NCBI GenBank assembly: GCA_964396715.1
Contig: CAYNFQ010000004.1
Span: forward strand, 1-59,255
Direction of reading: 5' to 3'
Length of the DNA: 59,255 nucleotides
DNA from: CAYNFQ01 sp964396715
GTDB lineage: Bacteria > Patescibacteriota > Microgenomatia > Daviesbacterales > UBA10151
Each line of letters begins with the position of its first letter. Position 1 is the first letter of the stretch. Shown one piece after another: positions 46,771 through 54,078 of this stretch. A program made the position numbers and the translations under genes. The notes beneath the pieces were generated by a model. That model had not been told where the DNA came from, ran no database searches, and saw only the letters and a list, made by a program, of their open reading frames with translations.

Positions 46771-48210
46771 CTAGCTTAAAATTTTTACAGTCCCGTTGTC
46801 TGCATCAACTTTAACTAGGTCTCCGTCCTTAAAAACTTTTGTTGCTAGTTTCGTACCAACAATACATGGGATACCAAATTCTCTTGATACTATGGCTGCA
46901 TGACTTGTAATACCTCCCTCATCAGTAACTATTGCAGCCACTTTTCTCATTACGGGAACATAATCAGGATGAGTAGCAACTGCAATGAAAATATTTCCTA
47001 CTTCGACTTTATTTAAATCTTTAACGCCTCTTATAATTACAACCTTTCCTTCTGCTAATCCCTTTGATGCAATTCTTCCAGTTACATCTTTTACTTTTTC
47101 TTCTTCTTGTAAAAGATTCCAAGACTTCAGGATATTTTTTATTTCATCTCCTTGTAAACAAACCAACTCTTTATTTTTATCTAAATAAACTACATAACCC
47201 TTTTTCCTTTCTGAAATAATTTCTTTTGGAACTCGTACCCCAGTTCTTAGGAAATCTTCAATTTCGCTGGTTTGTAAATAACTTGTTTCTCCAGGATCAA
47301 TATTCATTCGCCGTGCAATTTCAGCAAAAAGGGGTTGTGCATAAAATACACTTTTTCTCCTGTAATCATCACGCGCATCTTTTATATAAACAAAACGTTT
47401 GGCCATTAACAAATACTCTAAAGCTTCTTTTGATATATTCAGTTCACCAGCAATCTTTTTGAATGAGACTGGTTTTTTTGAAGAAAGAGAGGTGAACGAT
47501 TTGATATGATTTCTAAATTCTTCTTTTGTCCAGGGTTTATTATGAATATCCAGACAAGATAGCCATTTAAATTTATTAAATAAATCTTCAAATTGTTTTT
47601 CGGAAAGTTTACCATTATATTTTCCAACTTCATATTGAAGTTGGAGAACAGCTGCGTTTTTATCAGGATGGAATAAGGCATTATGTATTTCTTGCTTTCC
47701 ACTTTCTCGATTGTTTTCTGAAATATATTTATCAAGAATTGCAGTGGCGCGGTCAGCAACATAATTATTTAGAATAAACGCAGACCAAGCAAAAACAGAA
47801 TATTTATCTCGTTTATCTTGATGGTCAAAAAACAATGATAACAACTCTTTATCACTTAATGATTTAAGATTTAAACTAGAAATCTTTTTAGCAAGAGCTA
47901 AATAATTTTTCCCATCAAAGATAAATTGTTTTTCGTATTCCTCTAATTTTTTAACATGAGAAGTATATCTTTCATTAAGGCCCTCCACTAACTCTACCCA
48001 AGATTTGCTGTCAATATAAAATGCTGTATTATGTCCTTCTCCGGGGATTACTACTTGATCTGTTGAAACTTTGGGGAAGTGATAATTCGCGTCAGCTAAA
48101 AGAGATACTGCTACTTCAGAATATTGCACCCCATATTCTCGCTCGTAAATCTTTTGCCATGATAGCTTATTTATTCGATCATTAAAAATTGGATCGGGCG
48201 CATTTTTCAT
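46771..48210 (-). CDS. Swivelling phosphohistidine-domain protein with unknown N-terminal region
   Basis: 479 residues. The last 90 residues are the PEP-utilizer mobile domain with the active-site His in DEGGITSHAAIVSREFGIPCIVGT. The first ~380 residues are helical and unrecognised; this is where rifampicin phosphotransferases keep the substrate domain. The PEP/pyruvate TIM barrel of PEP synthase is absent, so the phosphate acceptor is probably another molecule. Start ATG 48210 has AGGAG 6 bases upstream; the longer frame overlaps the HD gene. Confidence 0.8.
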   Translation of the reverse strand: MKNAPDPIFNDRINKLSWQKIYEREYGVQYSEVAVSLLADANYHFPKVSTDQVVIPGEGHNTAFYIDSKSWVELVEGLNERYTSHVKKLEEYEKQFIFDGKNYLALAKKISSLNLKSLSDKELLSLFFDHQDKRDKYSVFAWSAFILNNYVADRATAILDKYISENNRESGKQEIHNALFHPDKNAAVLQLQYEVGKYNGKLSEKQFEDLFNKFKWLSCLDIHNKPWTKEEFRNHIKSFTSLSSKKPVSFKKIAGELNISKEALEYLLMAKRFVYIKDARDDYRRKSVFYAQPLFAEIARRMNIDPGETSYLQTSEIEDFLRTGVRVPKEIISERKKGYVVYLDKNKELVCLQGDEIKNILKSWNLLQEEEKVKDVTGRIASKGLAEGKVVIIRGVKDLNKVEVGNIFIAVATHPDYVPVMRKVAAIVTDEGGITSHAAIVSREFGIPCIVGTKLATKVFKDGDLVKVDADNGTVKILS

Positions 48211-48211
48211 A

Positions 48212-48787
48212 TTAACTCCTAAAAATATCGTTTTCAGAAAGTCCAAACTCACGTCTTACATTTTTTATTCTTTTAACATACTCATTGAAAATAGGTTCTG
48301 GTTTATGAATTTTGTAAAAACCTTCAGCTCCCTTATAAAGGGAACAATCAAAAACATCAACATCTTTTACTAATTCTATATAAGGATTATCAGAATAAAT
48401 TTCTTTCTCGCTATGATGAGCTACTGCCTCTGTGATTGTTTTTATATCTTCAGGAGAAAAACCACCAACCTCTTCTAAAATATTTTTCGCAATAGGAGTA
48501 CCCAATTTTGCATGGTCTTTATATTTTCCTTCGACAATCACATATATATCATGTATTAAGGAGGCCACTTCAGAAATGGTAATATCCAATCCTCTTTTTT
48601 GCGCTAGTATTCTTCCAATTTGACAACAACCAGAAGAATGCTTTAATTCCCAAACAATAGAACTTTCTCGTTCATCATCCGGTAGATTTGATTCTAGCAG
48701 TAGTTCAACAACTTTTCTTTCAACCCTTTCAGAAGGTGTAAATTCATTACCTTTGTAATGATGAAAATCTTTTAATTGATTAGCCAT
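48212..48787 (-). CDS. HD-domain phosphohydrolase
   Basis: 191 residues. Metal ligands fit the HD pattern: His in WELKHSSGC, HD in SLIHDIYVIVEGKYKDH, His-His in AVAHHSEKE, Asp in KDVDVFD. Similar proteins cleave nucleotides or other phosphate esters. First gene of the operon with the split dikinase-type enzyme; it may reverse that reaction or prepare the substrate. TATACT lies about 24 bases upstream of the ATG. Confidence 0.85.
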   Translation of the reverse strand: MANQLKDFHHYKGNEFTPSERVERKVVELLLESNLPDDERESSIVWELKHSSGCCQIGRILAQKRGLDITISEVASLIHDIYVIVEGKYKDHAKLGTPIAKNILEEVGGFSPEDIKTITEAVAHHSEKEIYSDNPYIELVKDVDVFDCSLYKGAEGFYKIHKPEPIFNEYVKRIKNVRREFGLSENDIFRS

Positions 48788-48878
48788 ATAAGATCAGCTT
48801 GTGCTCTATGAGTATATCAAATTTTGTAAGAATAAATTAACAGAAAGTTTATCAATAAATTGTAAGCTTCGCCAAGGA

Positions 48879-49058
48879 CTACATACTGTGGTGCTGCTCA
48901 TGTTCTTCAAGCTCCACTTTGGAGTTTGCTTTTAAGCCACACTTTGAACAACTTATTGAATGTTCCTGTGTTCCTTCTGTTTGTTCGGTTGGATGATTAT
49001 GCTCTTTATGCATCTCGCAAGGACAAGAGCAGGCCATACAATTATTTTGATCGTTCAT
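48879..49058 (-). CDS. Small Cys/His-rich metal-binding protein
   Basis: 59 residues with eight... Cys-rich clusters: CMACSCPCEMHKEHNH at 7-22 and CSKCG at 37-41, plus His-rich ends (EHEQHH). No known family. AAGGAGGTGA (49071-49080), the best Shine-Dalgarno sequence in the window, precedes ATG 49058. A regulatory box (49141-49163) lies upstream. Likely a metal chaperone or metallothionein-like peptide. The gap 48788-49147 holds nothing else. Confidence 0.75.
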   Translation of the reverse strand: MNDQNNCMACSCPCEMHKEHNHPTEQTEGTQEHSISCSKCGLKANSKVELEEHEQHHSM

Positions 49059-49070
49059 AGTTTTATAAAT

Positions 49071-49080
49071 TCACCTCCTT
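49071..49080 (-). promoter_or_regulatory. Strong Shine-Dalgarno for the Cys-rich gene
   Basis: AAGGAGGTGA, near-perfect anti-16S complement, 12 bases from the ATG. Most other genes here lack such a site. Confidence 0.7.
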
Positions 49081-49140
49081 CCAAAAGTTTAATAATTTTT
49101 TGTTTCATAAGTTAAGTTTATTCAAAATTTTAATATAATT

Positions 49141-49163
49141 CTGTTGTTTAGACGACAATTTTT
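49141..49163 (-). promoter_or_regulatory. Conserved regulatory box 1
   Basis: Plus-strand CTGTTGTTTAGACGACAATT followed by TTT. One of four copies (also 49465, 53470, 54056). Lies 82 bases upstream of the Cys-rich gene with an AT-rich -10-like stretch between. Confidence 0.6.
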
Positions 49164-49439
49164 CTTGAATCCTTTTTAAAGCCCCAATATATGCTGCTTC
49201 TCTTTATGATATCTACCGGAAGCTGTAAAACTTCTTCAGAAGATATATTCTTCCCCCCAAGCTTGTCCATATTTTTTAAATCGCAGACTGAACCGATACA
49301 GTAGTATCCGGCCAATAACCCTGTCCGGATTTGTAAGTTTTGCCAGCATTAAAGGATCAAGCTTGATATGCCTGGCTGCATTATTTAATTGTTTTTGGGC
49401 TCTTGCCCAGGGATTATTATTTACCATTCTGTCAGACAT
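49148..49439 (-). pseudogene. Glutamate dehydrogenase remnant
   Basis: The first ~42 codons read NPWARAQKQLNNAARHIKLDP and KLTNPDRVI, the N-terminus of Glu/Leu/Phe/Val dehydrogenases. The sequence then jumps, in another frame, to GSVCDLKNMDKLGGKNISSEEVLQLPVDI, which matches the late NAD-domain stretch before the usual DILIPAALENQI. Most of the enzyme is deleted and the tail is broken. A clear decayed gene, not a real 67-residue protein. Confidence 0.7.
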
Positions 49440-49464
49440 TATATTCCCTAATCCTTCTCAAAAT

Positions 49465-49487
49465 CTGTCGCTTAGATGACGGAATAA
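49465..49487. promoter_or_regulatory. Conserved regulatory box 4 (divergent)
   Basis: CTGTCGCTTAGATGACGGAA and three more bases: matches the other boxes at 13 of the first 16 positions. Located between the gdh remnant and the mshB-like gene, so it could act on the thiol operon. Confidence 0.5.
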
Positions 49488-49533
49488 TTTAATTGAAGGA
49501 TATACTCTTTAGGCGGATTACCAGTTAAAAATG

Positions 49534-49539
49534 TATAAT
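49534..49539 (+). promoter_or_regulatory. -10 element for the mshBC-like operon
   Basis: TATAAT with TG just before it; start about 27 bases before ATG 49573. AGGAAG lies at 49550-49555. Confidence 0.5.
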
Positions 49540-49572
49540 AGCTATTGGCAGGAAGCCACAATTTTATGAAAT

Positions 49573-50286
49573 ATGAAAAATGTTAAAAAAGTTCCCAAAG
49601 TAGTCCTGGGGGTAGCAGCCCACCCTGATGATCTGGATTTTGGAGCCAGCGGGACGTTTGCCAAATGGGCAAAAGAGGGAACCGCCTGTTATTACCTGAT
49701 TTGTACCGACGGATCCAAAGGCTCTGATGATCCTGAAATGACAGAGGCTAAACTTATAAAAATCCGCCGGCAAGAACAAAAGGATGCCGCCAGGATTTTA
49801 GGCCTTAAAGATGTCTTTTTTCTTAAGCATCCTGACACACAGCTTATGGCTGATTATTCCCTTAAGGAAGAAATAACCTACTACATCAGGAAGCTAAAGC
49901 CTGAGGTTGTAATTACTATGGACCCGACTTTTGTCTATTCCTCAAAATTTGGTTTTATCAACCATACAGACCACAGGGCAGCAGGGCAGGCAACTCTTGA
50001 TGCGGTTTTTCCACTGGCCCGTGATAGGCTCACTTTCCCCAATCATTTGGCGCAGGGTTTAACGCCGCATAAGACAAAATTCCTGTATCTTGTCAGCTTT
50101 GAAAACCCCACAGAAGTTGTGGATATTTCCGAGGTAATAAAGACAAAATTAACAGCTCTCAGGGCGCATAAAAGCCAGATTAAAAAAGCTTCTTTGGCAG
50201 GCATAAAAAAGCGCCTGAAACAACTGGGTAAAGAATACGGGTTTGACTACGGGGAAGGGTTTGTCAAGATTACCCTTCCGGATTAA
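49573..50286 (+). CDS. LmbE/PIG-L deacetylase, MshB/BshB-like
   Basis: 237 residues. Zinc motif GVAAHPDDLDFGASG at 13-27 and HTDHRAAGQATLDAV near 137, plus EVVDISEVIKTKLTALRAHKSQ, common to MshB, BshB and MCA. These remove the acetyl group from GlcNAc-inositol or GlcNAc-malate. Directly followed by an MshC-like ligase and a histidine phosphatase. The fit to thiol biosynthesis rests on the cluster; LmbE proteins alone have many substrates. Confidence 0.85.
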   Translation: MKNVKKVPKVVLGVAAHPDDLDFGASGTFAKWAKEGTACYYLICTDGSKGSDDPEMTEAKLIKIRRQEQKDAARILGLKDVFFLKHPDTQLMADYSLKEEITYYIRKLKPEVVITMDPTFVYSSKFGFINHTDHRAAGQATLDAVFPLARDRLTFPNHLAQGLTPHKTKFLYLVSFENPTEVVDISEVIKTKLTALRAHKSQIKKASLAGIKKRLKQLGKEYGFDYGEGFVKITLPD

Positions 50287-50298
50287 ATAGCTTTCTTT

Positions 50299-51507
50299 AT
50301 GTTTATTTTTAACTCACTTACCGCCAAATTAGAGCTTTTTAAACCCTTGAGTCAAAAAGAAGTCACTCTTTATGTTTGCGGGATAACCCCCTATGACACC
50401 ACCCATCTTGGGCACGCTTTTACCTATATATCATTTGATGTTTTGGTCAGGTTCCTGCGCTTTAGGGGGTATCGGGTGATCTATACCCAAAATGTCACCG
50501 ATATTAATGATAGGGATAATGATATTTTAAAGCGGGCTAAGGAACAAAAAACTACCTGGCAAAAACTTTCCCATACTTGGACAAAAAGGTTTCTTTCTGA
50601 TATGAAAAACCTAAACTGGACTGAGCCCACCAACTTTTTATATGCTTCCGGGCAAATTAAACCAATGATAAGCCTTATTGAGAAAATTATTAAAAATGGT
50701 ATTGGATATGTGGCAGGCAGCGGAGTCTATCTGGATATTACCAAAGATCCTGAGTTTGGTATTTTATCAAAGCTTTCTTCAGCTGAAATGATAGCAAAAG
50801 CAAAAGAATCTGAAGAGGATTTGGGCAGTCCCAACAAACGCCATCCTTTGGATATTACATTATGGAGGATGGCAACGCCTGATCAGCCAAAACATATTCC
50901 CTCATTTGACAGCCCCTGGGGAAAAGGCAGACCCGCCAGCGGGCGAGGCTCGCCCGGAGGGCGGCCAGGGTGGCATATTGAATGCTCTGCTATGGCGATC
51001 TCATCACTTGGCGAGCAAATTGATATTCACGGCGGAGGAAAAGATCTTATATACCCTCATCATGAAAGCGAAATCGCGCAGTCTGAGGCCGCAACTGGAA
51101 AAGTGCCATTTGTCAAGTACTGGCTTCACAGCGGCATTGTTTCCTACCAGGGTGAAAAAATGTCAAAGTCCAAAGGCAATTTAGTGATGGTCGCGGATCT
51201 TTTAAAAAAATATTCTGCAAATGCCCTGCGTTTCCTCCTTCTGTCCCATCATTACCGAGAGGATTGGGAATACTTTGAGAAGGATATTATTGAAGCGCAG
51301 AAAAAGGTTAGTTTTATAGAGTCGGCTATGAAAAATTCCCTGCCTGCTAAGGAAAATCAAAGTAGTAATTTCCAGGATAGTTTCATAGAGGTTATGGAGA
51401 ATGATTTGGACACCAGGAAGGCTCTTGATTTCCTGTATTCACTTGCCAAGAAAGGCCAAACTCAAGCGCTTAAGAAGCTGTATTATATTTTGGGGTTTAA
51501 ACCATAA
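50299..51507 (+). CDS. CysS-paralogue cysteine ligase, MshC-like
   Basis: 402 residues. The N-terminal block reads TLYVCGITPYDTTHLGHAF (24-41); CysRS normally has VCGPTVYD..HIGNAR, while MshC has VCGITPYD.THLGHA. HSGIVSYQGEKMSKSKGNLV (KMSKS at 286-290) also follows MshC. Only about 110 residues follow KMSKS, so the tRNA anticodon domain of CysRS is missing, as in MshC. Zinc ligands C27, Cys in HIECSA, and PHHESE are present. An 11-residue insertion (50935-50967) splits the GRPGWHIE motif. Likely joins Cys to an amino sugar. Confidence 0.8.
   Translation: MFIFNSLTAKLELFKPLSQKEVTLYVCGITPYDTTHLGHAFTYISFDVLVRFLRFRGYRVIYTQNVTDINDRDNDILKRAKEQKTTWQKLSHTWTKRFLSDMKNLNWTEPTNFLYASGQIKPMISLIEKIIKNGIGYVAGSGVYLDITKDPEFGILSKLSSAEMIAKAKESEEDLGSPNKRHPLDITLWRMATPDQPKHIPSFDSPWGKGRPASGRGSPGGRPGWHIECSAMAISSLGEQIDIHGGGKDLIYPHHESEIAQSEAATGKVPFVKYWLHSGIVSYQGEKMSKSKGNLVMVADLLKKYSANALRFLLLSHHYREDWEYFEKDIIEAQKKVSFIESAMKNSLPAKENQSSNFQDSFIEVMENDLDTRKALDFLYSLAKKGQTQALKKLYYILGFKP
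50935..50967. repeat. 33-bp GC-rich insertion in the mshC-like gene
   Basis: Adds ASGRGSPGGRP between GRP and GWHIE, duplicating GRP on both sides. Complementary CGCCAGCGGGCG and CGAGGCTCGCCC segments show the palindromic repeat character. Confidence 0.75.
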
Positions 51508-51512
51508 AATAT

Positions 51513-52067
51513 ATGAAAACTTATATTTATTTTGTAAGGCATGGTGATGTTAAAAACCCCAAAAATATCTGGTACGGCAGGCTTAAGTTTCATGGACTTT
51601 CTGAAAAAGGAAGATTGGAAACAGTAAAAGCAGCAAATTACCTAAAGGATAAGAAAATAGATTTAATCTATTCCAGTCCTCAGCTTAGAGCCAGACAAAG
51701 CGCAGAGATTATCAGAAAAAGATTAGCGATTAAAAAAATACATATTTCAAAAAAAATTAACGAGGTTAAATCATCTTTGCAGGGAAAACCTGCCATCTTT
51801 TTAGGTCTAATTGGCTGGCATATTTTTGCCTCAAAAAATAATGAAATTAAGGGTGAAACAATTGAGGATTTATCAAACAGGATGCAGGATTTTATTTCCA
51901 AAATCACCAGAATTCATAAAGGAAAACCTATTGCGGTTATCACACACGGGGACCCGATAATGATTGTTAAAGCAAAAAAAGAGGGATTACCTGTAAAAAT
52001 AGATTCAATCAGACCGCTGGATGGCAGCTATATTCAAAAAGGTGGAGTTTATCCTCTTAAAATTTGA
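51513..52067 (+). CDS. Histidine phosphatase (phosphoglycerate-mutase-like)
   Basis: 184 residues. The RHG motif is YFVRHGDVKN near residue 6 and the second His is in AVITHGDPI near 145. SSPQLRARQSAEIIR is the typical helix. It removes a phosphate from a small molecule. In mycothiol synthesis the enzyme removing phosphate from GlcNAc-Ins-P is not settled, and this gene is placed to be it. Convergent overlap of 19 bp with the MshA-like gene. Confidence 0.85.
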   Translation: MKTYIYFVRHGDVKNPKNIWYGRLKFHGLSEKGRLETVKAANYLKDKKIDLIYSSPQLRARQSAEIIRKRLAIKKIHISKKINEVKSSLQGKPAIFLGLIGWHIFASKNNEIKGETIEDLSNRMQDFISKITRIHKGKPIAVITHGDPIMIVKAKKEGLPVKIDSIRPLDGSYIQKGGVYPLKI

Positions 52068-53278
52068 GAGAATTTATCAGCCAGTTTGTCCCAGCTTAAA
52101 TCCTGTACTCTTTTGTAGACTTCCTCACTCATTTTTTTATGTTCACTCTCGTTTACAAGTAAGTTTTTAATTTTTTTTGCCAAACGGATTGGATTAGATG
52201 ATGAGGTGAGCAGTGATCTGTGCTTTTTATCAAACAGGCCTGATACCCCGGCTGCATCTGTAATTATAACCGGAATTCCACAGGCCATAGCCTCCAGGGC
52301 TGTTATCCCAAAAGATTCGTATTGTGAAGGCAGCAGTACTACCTCGGATGCACTGTAGTAGTAGGGAAGGATATTCCTGTCTTTTTTCCCGACAAAATTA
52401 ACAAATATTTCTATACCTAAAACTTTTCTGATCTGCTCTAATCTGTTAAGCTCCGCTGACCACTTTTCCCGATCCTCGATCTTATTTCCTCCCACAATCC
52501 AAAGACAAATTTCTAAATCAGGATTTTTTTGCGCCAGTATTTTTATAGCGTATAAAATTACATCAATTCCTTTTAGAGGTTCAATTCTTCCCACAAAAAG
52601 GATTAATTTATGGTTGATACTTGCGCCAATTACTTTTTTGGCCGTATATTTATCAAGGGGTTTAAATAGTTTTAAATCAACCCCGGGTGTAAGGATTGAA
52701 ATTTTGCTTAACGGACAATTGTATAATGTATGAATATACTCCAAGTCGGAAGTGCTTGTTGCAATAACTTTATCTGCATATTTGACTAATTCAAATTCTG
52801 TTTTAATTCTTCCAAAGTCCGCTTTTTCTTCCTCGCTTTTGGCAACTAAATTTTTCATTAAGGCTAAAGTATGGAAGGTGATAAATAGCGGTATTTGATA
52901 TTTATTTTTTAACTGTAAGCCAATAAGGCCTGACAGGTAATAATGAGCGCTTATTAAATCATAAGATAATCCCTCTTTTCCTATAAATAAGTTTAAATTC
53001 CTGATAAATTCCGGGATATATTGAGCAAGTTCCTTTTTGGGAATTTCTACCGGTTCCCCTGCACCCAGGTGTATTACTCTTAAATTTTTTGAAACATCCC
53101 TAATTTCCGGACTGTCTTTATCAACACAGCGGGTATAAATATCAATCCCATAACCTTTTTTGGATAAGGCTTTTGATAGCTCTAAAATATAGGTATTCAT
53201 CCCGCCTATCTCTGCGTCTTTTTCATCAGTTAAAGGACAGGTGTGGTATGAGATAACAGCGATTCTTTTAATATCCAT
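52049..53278 (-). CDS. GT4 glycosyltransferase, MshA-like
   Basis: 409 residues. N-domain: VISYHTCPLTDEKDAEIGGMNTYILELSKAL (9-39), closely matching the MshA pattern HTSPL...D.GGMN.Y, then SAHYYLSGLIGLQL and FHTLALMKN (MshA: HYWLSG..G and HTLA..KN). C-domain: LFVGRIEPLKGIDVIL and LPSQYESFGITALEAMACGIPVI. MshA makes GlcNAc-inositol phosphate; sucrose-phosphate synthases are the nearest alternative. Context favours thiol synthesis. Confidence 0.78.
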   Translation of the reverse strand: MDIKRIAVISYHTCPLTDEKDAEIGGMNTYILELSKALSKKGYGIDIYTRCVDKDSPEIRDVSKNLRVIHLGAGEPVEIPKKELAQYIPEFIRNLNLFIGKEGLSYDLISAHYYLSGLIGLQLKNKYQIPLFITFHTLALMKNLVAKSEEEKADFGRIKTEFELVKYADKVIATSTSDLEYIHTLYNCPLSKISILTPGVDLKLFKPLDKYTAKKVIGASINHKLILFVGRIEPLKGIDVILYAIKILAQKNPDLEICLWIVGGNKIEDREKWSAELNRLEQIRKVLGIEIFVNFVGKKDRNILPYYYSASEVVLLPSQYESFGITALEAMACGIPVIITDAAGVSGLFDKKHRSLLTSSSNPIRLAKKIKNLLVNESEHKKMSEEVYKRVQDLSWDKLADKFSQILRG

Positions 53279-53290
53279 AATTGCAGGTCC

Positions 53291-53437
53291 TTATTTTCTG
53301 CCCACAATCAGATTATCTAAAATATATTCGATTTTTTTGTTGTTAATGGATTCTTTAGCAGGACTGTCTATAGGTGCTGTTAAAAGCAAGTATAGGTCTT
53401 TCAGTACTGTATTTCTTAAAATTTTTTTGATGTTCAT
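53291..53437 (-). CDS. Small hypothetical protein
   Basis: 48 residues, MNIKKILRNTVLKDLY... with basic amphipathic helix and GRK end. Twelve bases before the MshA-like gene on the same strand, under regulatory box 2. A GGAGGAGG purine run lies about 18 bases upstream. Not recognised; it might instead be leader sequence. Confidence 0.45.
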   Translation of the reverse strand: MNIKKILRNTVLKDLYLLLTAPIDSPAKESINNKKIEYILDNLIVGRK

Positions 53438-53469
53438 ATTTAAACTATATATCTAACCTCCTCCGAATT

Positions 53470-53492
53470 CTGTTGTTTGGATGACAATTGTT
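53470..53492 (-). promoter_or_regulatory. Conserved regulatory box 2
   Basis: Plus-strand CTGTTGTTTGGATGACAATT and three more bases, identical to box 3 in the first 20. Lies 32 bases upstream of the small gene that precedes the MshA-like gene. Confidence 0.6.
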
Positions 53493-53518
53493 ATGACCAA
53501 TTATCAGTCTTCACTTCA

Positions 53519-53767
53519 TTACATTCTCGATCGAGAAGTTATTGAAGATAAGTTTCCACAAAAATTACACTTGGCAAAGAATTCTCCGGCTTTAGCTGCC
53601 TCTCTAACCGCTTTGCTCTCTATCCAGTATTGGTTATTTAAATTGCCTACGTAAATCCCGATCACAAAAGAAACGATGATAAAAGCCAGTCCCATCATCC
53701 CTACCATTCTGCACATATTACTCATTCCTTGAGCTTTTGGTACAACTGTTTTTGGATCAATCAACAT
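53519..53767 (-). CDS. Small membrane protein with CxxC tail
   Basis: 82 residues: one membrane segment (about 20-41, MVGMMGLAFIIVSFVIGIYVG), then an external or cytoplasmic tail with KCNFCG. ATG 53767 follows AAGGGGGTGA, a good ribosome-binding site; the longer GTG start lies inside it. Five bases after the zinc-ribbon gene, same operon. Could bind metal or take part in thiol exchange. Confidence 0.65.
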   Translation of the reverse strand: MLIDPKTVVPKAQGMSNMCRMVGMMGLAFIIVSFVIGIYVGNLNNQYWIESKAVREAAKAGEFFAKCNFCGNLSSITSRSRM

Positions 53768-53772
53768 TTCTC

Positions 53773-54021
53773 TCACCCCCTTTCTGTAAATATAGTTACT
53801 TCAACAGAGCCACACAATCTACATTGAAATGGTTCAGACCCAATGAGACACTCCGGACACATATAGATTCCGTCTTTATAAATCAGCTCGCTCTGTTTGC
53901 ACCTGTTACATAAAAAAGTCACTCTGTCCTGATGAATCAACCCGTCATTAGGACATAAAAAATGGATATTTGGTTTTTGGAAACTATCCTGACAACTTTG
54001 ACAACTTTGAATTCCAACCAT
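53773..54021 (-). CDS. Zinc-ribbon protein with several CxxC knuckles
   Basis: 82 residues with CQSC, CNRC, CPEC and CRLC pairs plus a lone CP and a His: at least two zinc knuckles. No catalytic domain. Behind regulatory box 3 and downstream of the Crp/Fnr gene. Likely a small metal-binding or RNA/DNA-binding adaptor. Confidence 0.7.
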   Translation of the reverse strand: MVGIQSCQSCQDSFQKPNIHFLCPNDGLIHQDRVTFLCNRCKQSELIYKDGIYMCPECLIGSEPFQCRLCGSVEVTIFTERG

Positions 54022-54055
54022 ATAAAATAAATTTACTACTCAACTAACTTTTAAT

Positions 54056-54078
54056 CTGTTGTTTGGATGACAATTTTT
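54056..54078 (-). promoter_or_regulatory. Conserved regulatory box 3
   Basis: Plus-strand CTGTTGTTTGGATGACAATT and TTT; sits at the end of the Crp/Fnr gene, 34 bases before the zinc-ribbon ATG. The core contains TTGT-N7-ACAA, a dyad of the size bound by Crp/Fnr dimers. Confidence 0.6.

Noticed and set aside
49236..49439. A real 67-residue protein
   Set aside because: It is the N-terminus of glutamate dehydrogenase run into an out-of-frame remnant.
50299..51507. Plain cysteinyl-tRNA synthetase
   Set aside because: Lacks the anticodon-binding domain and has the MshC form of the first motif; kept as an alternative until a second cysS is looked for.
49141..54078. Integron attC sites at the repeated CTGTTGTTT boxes
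   Set aside because: No long folded attC structure, no integrase, and genes are in ordinary operons.
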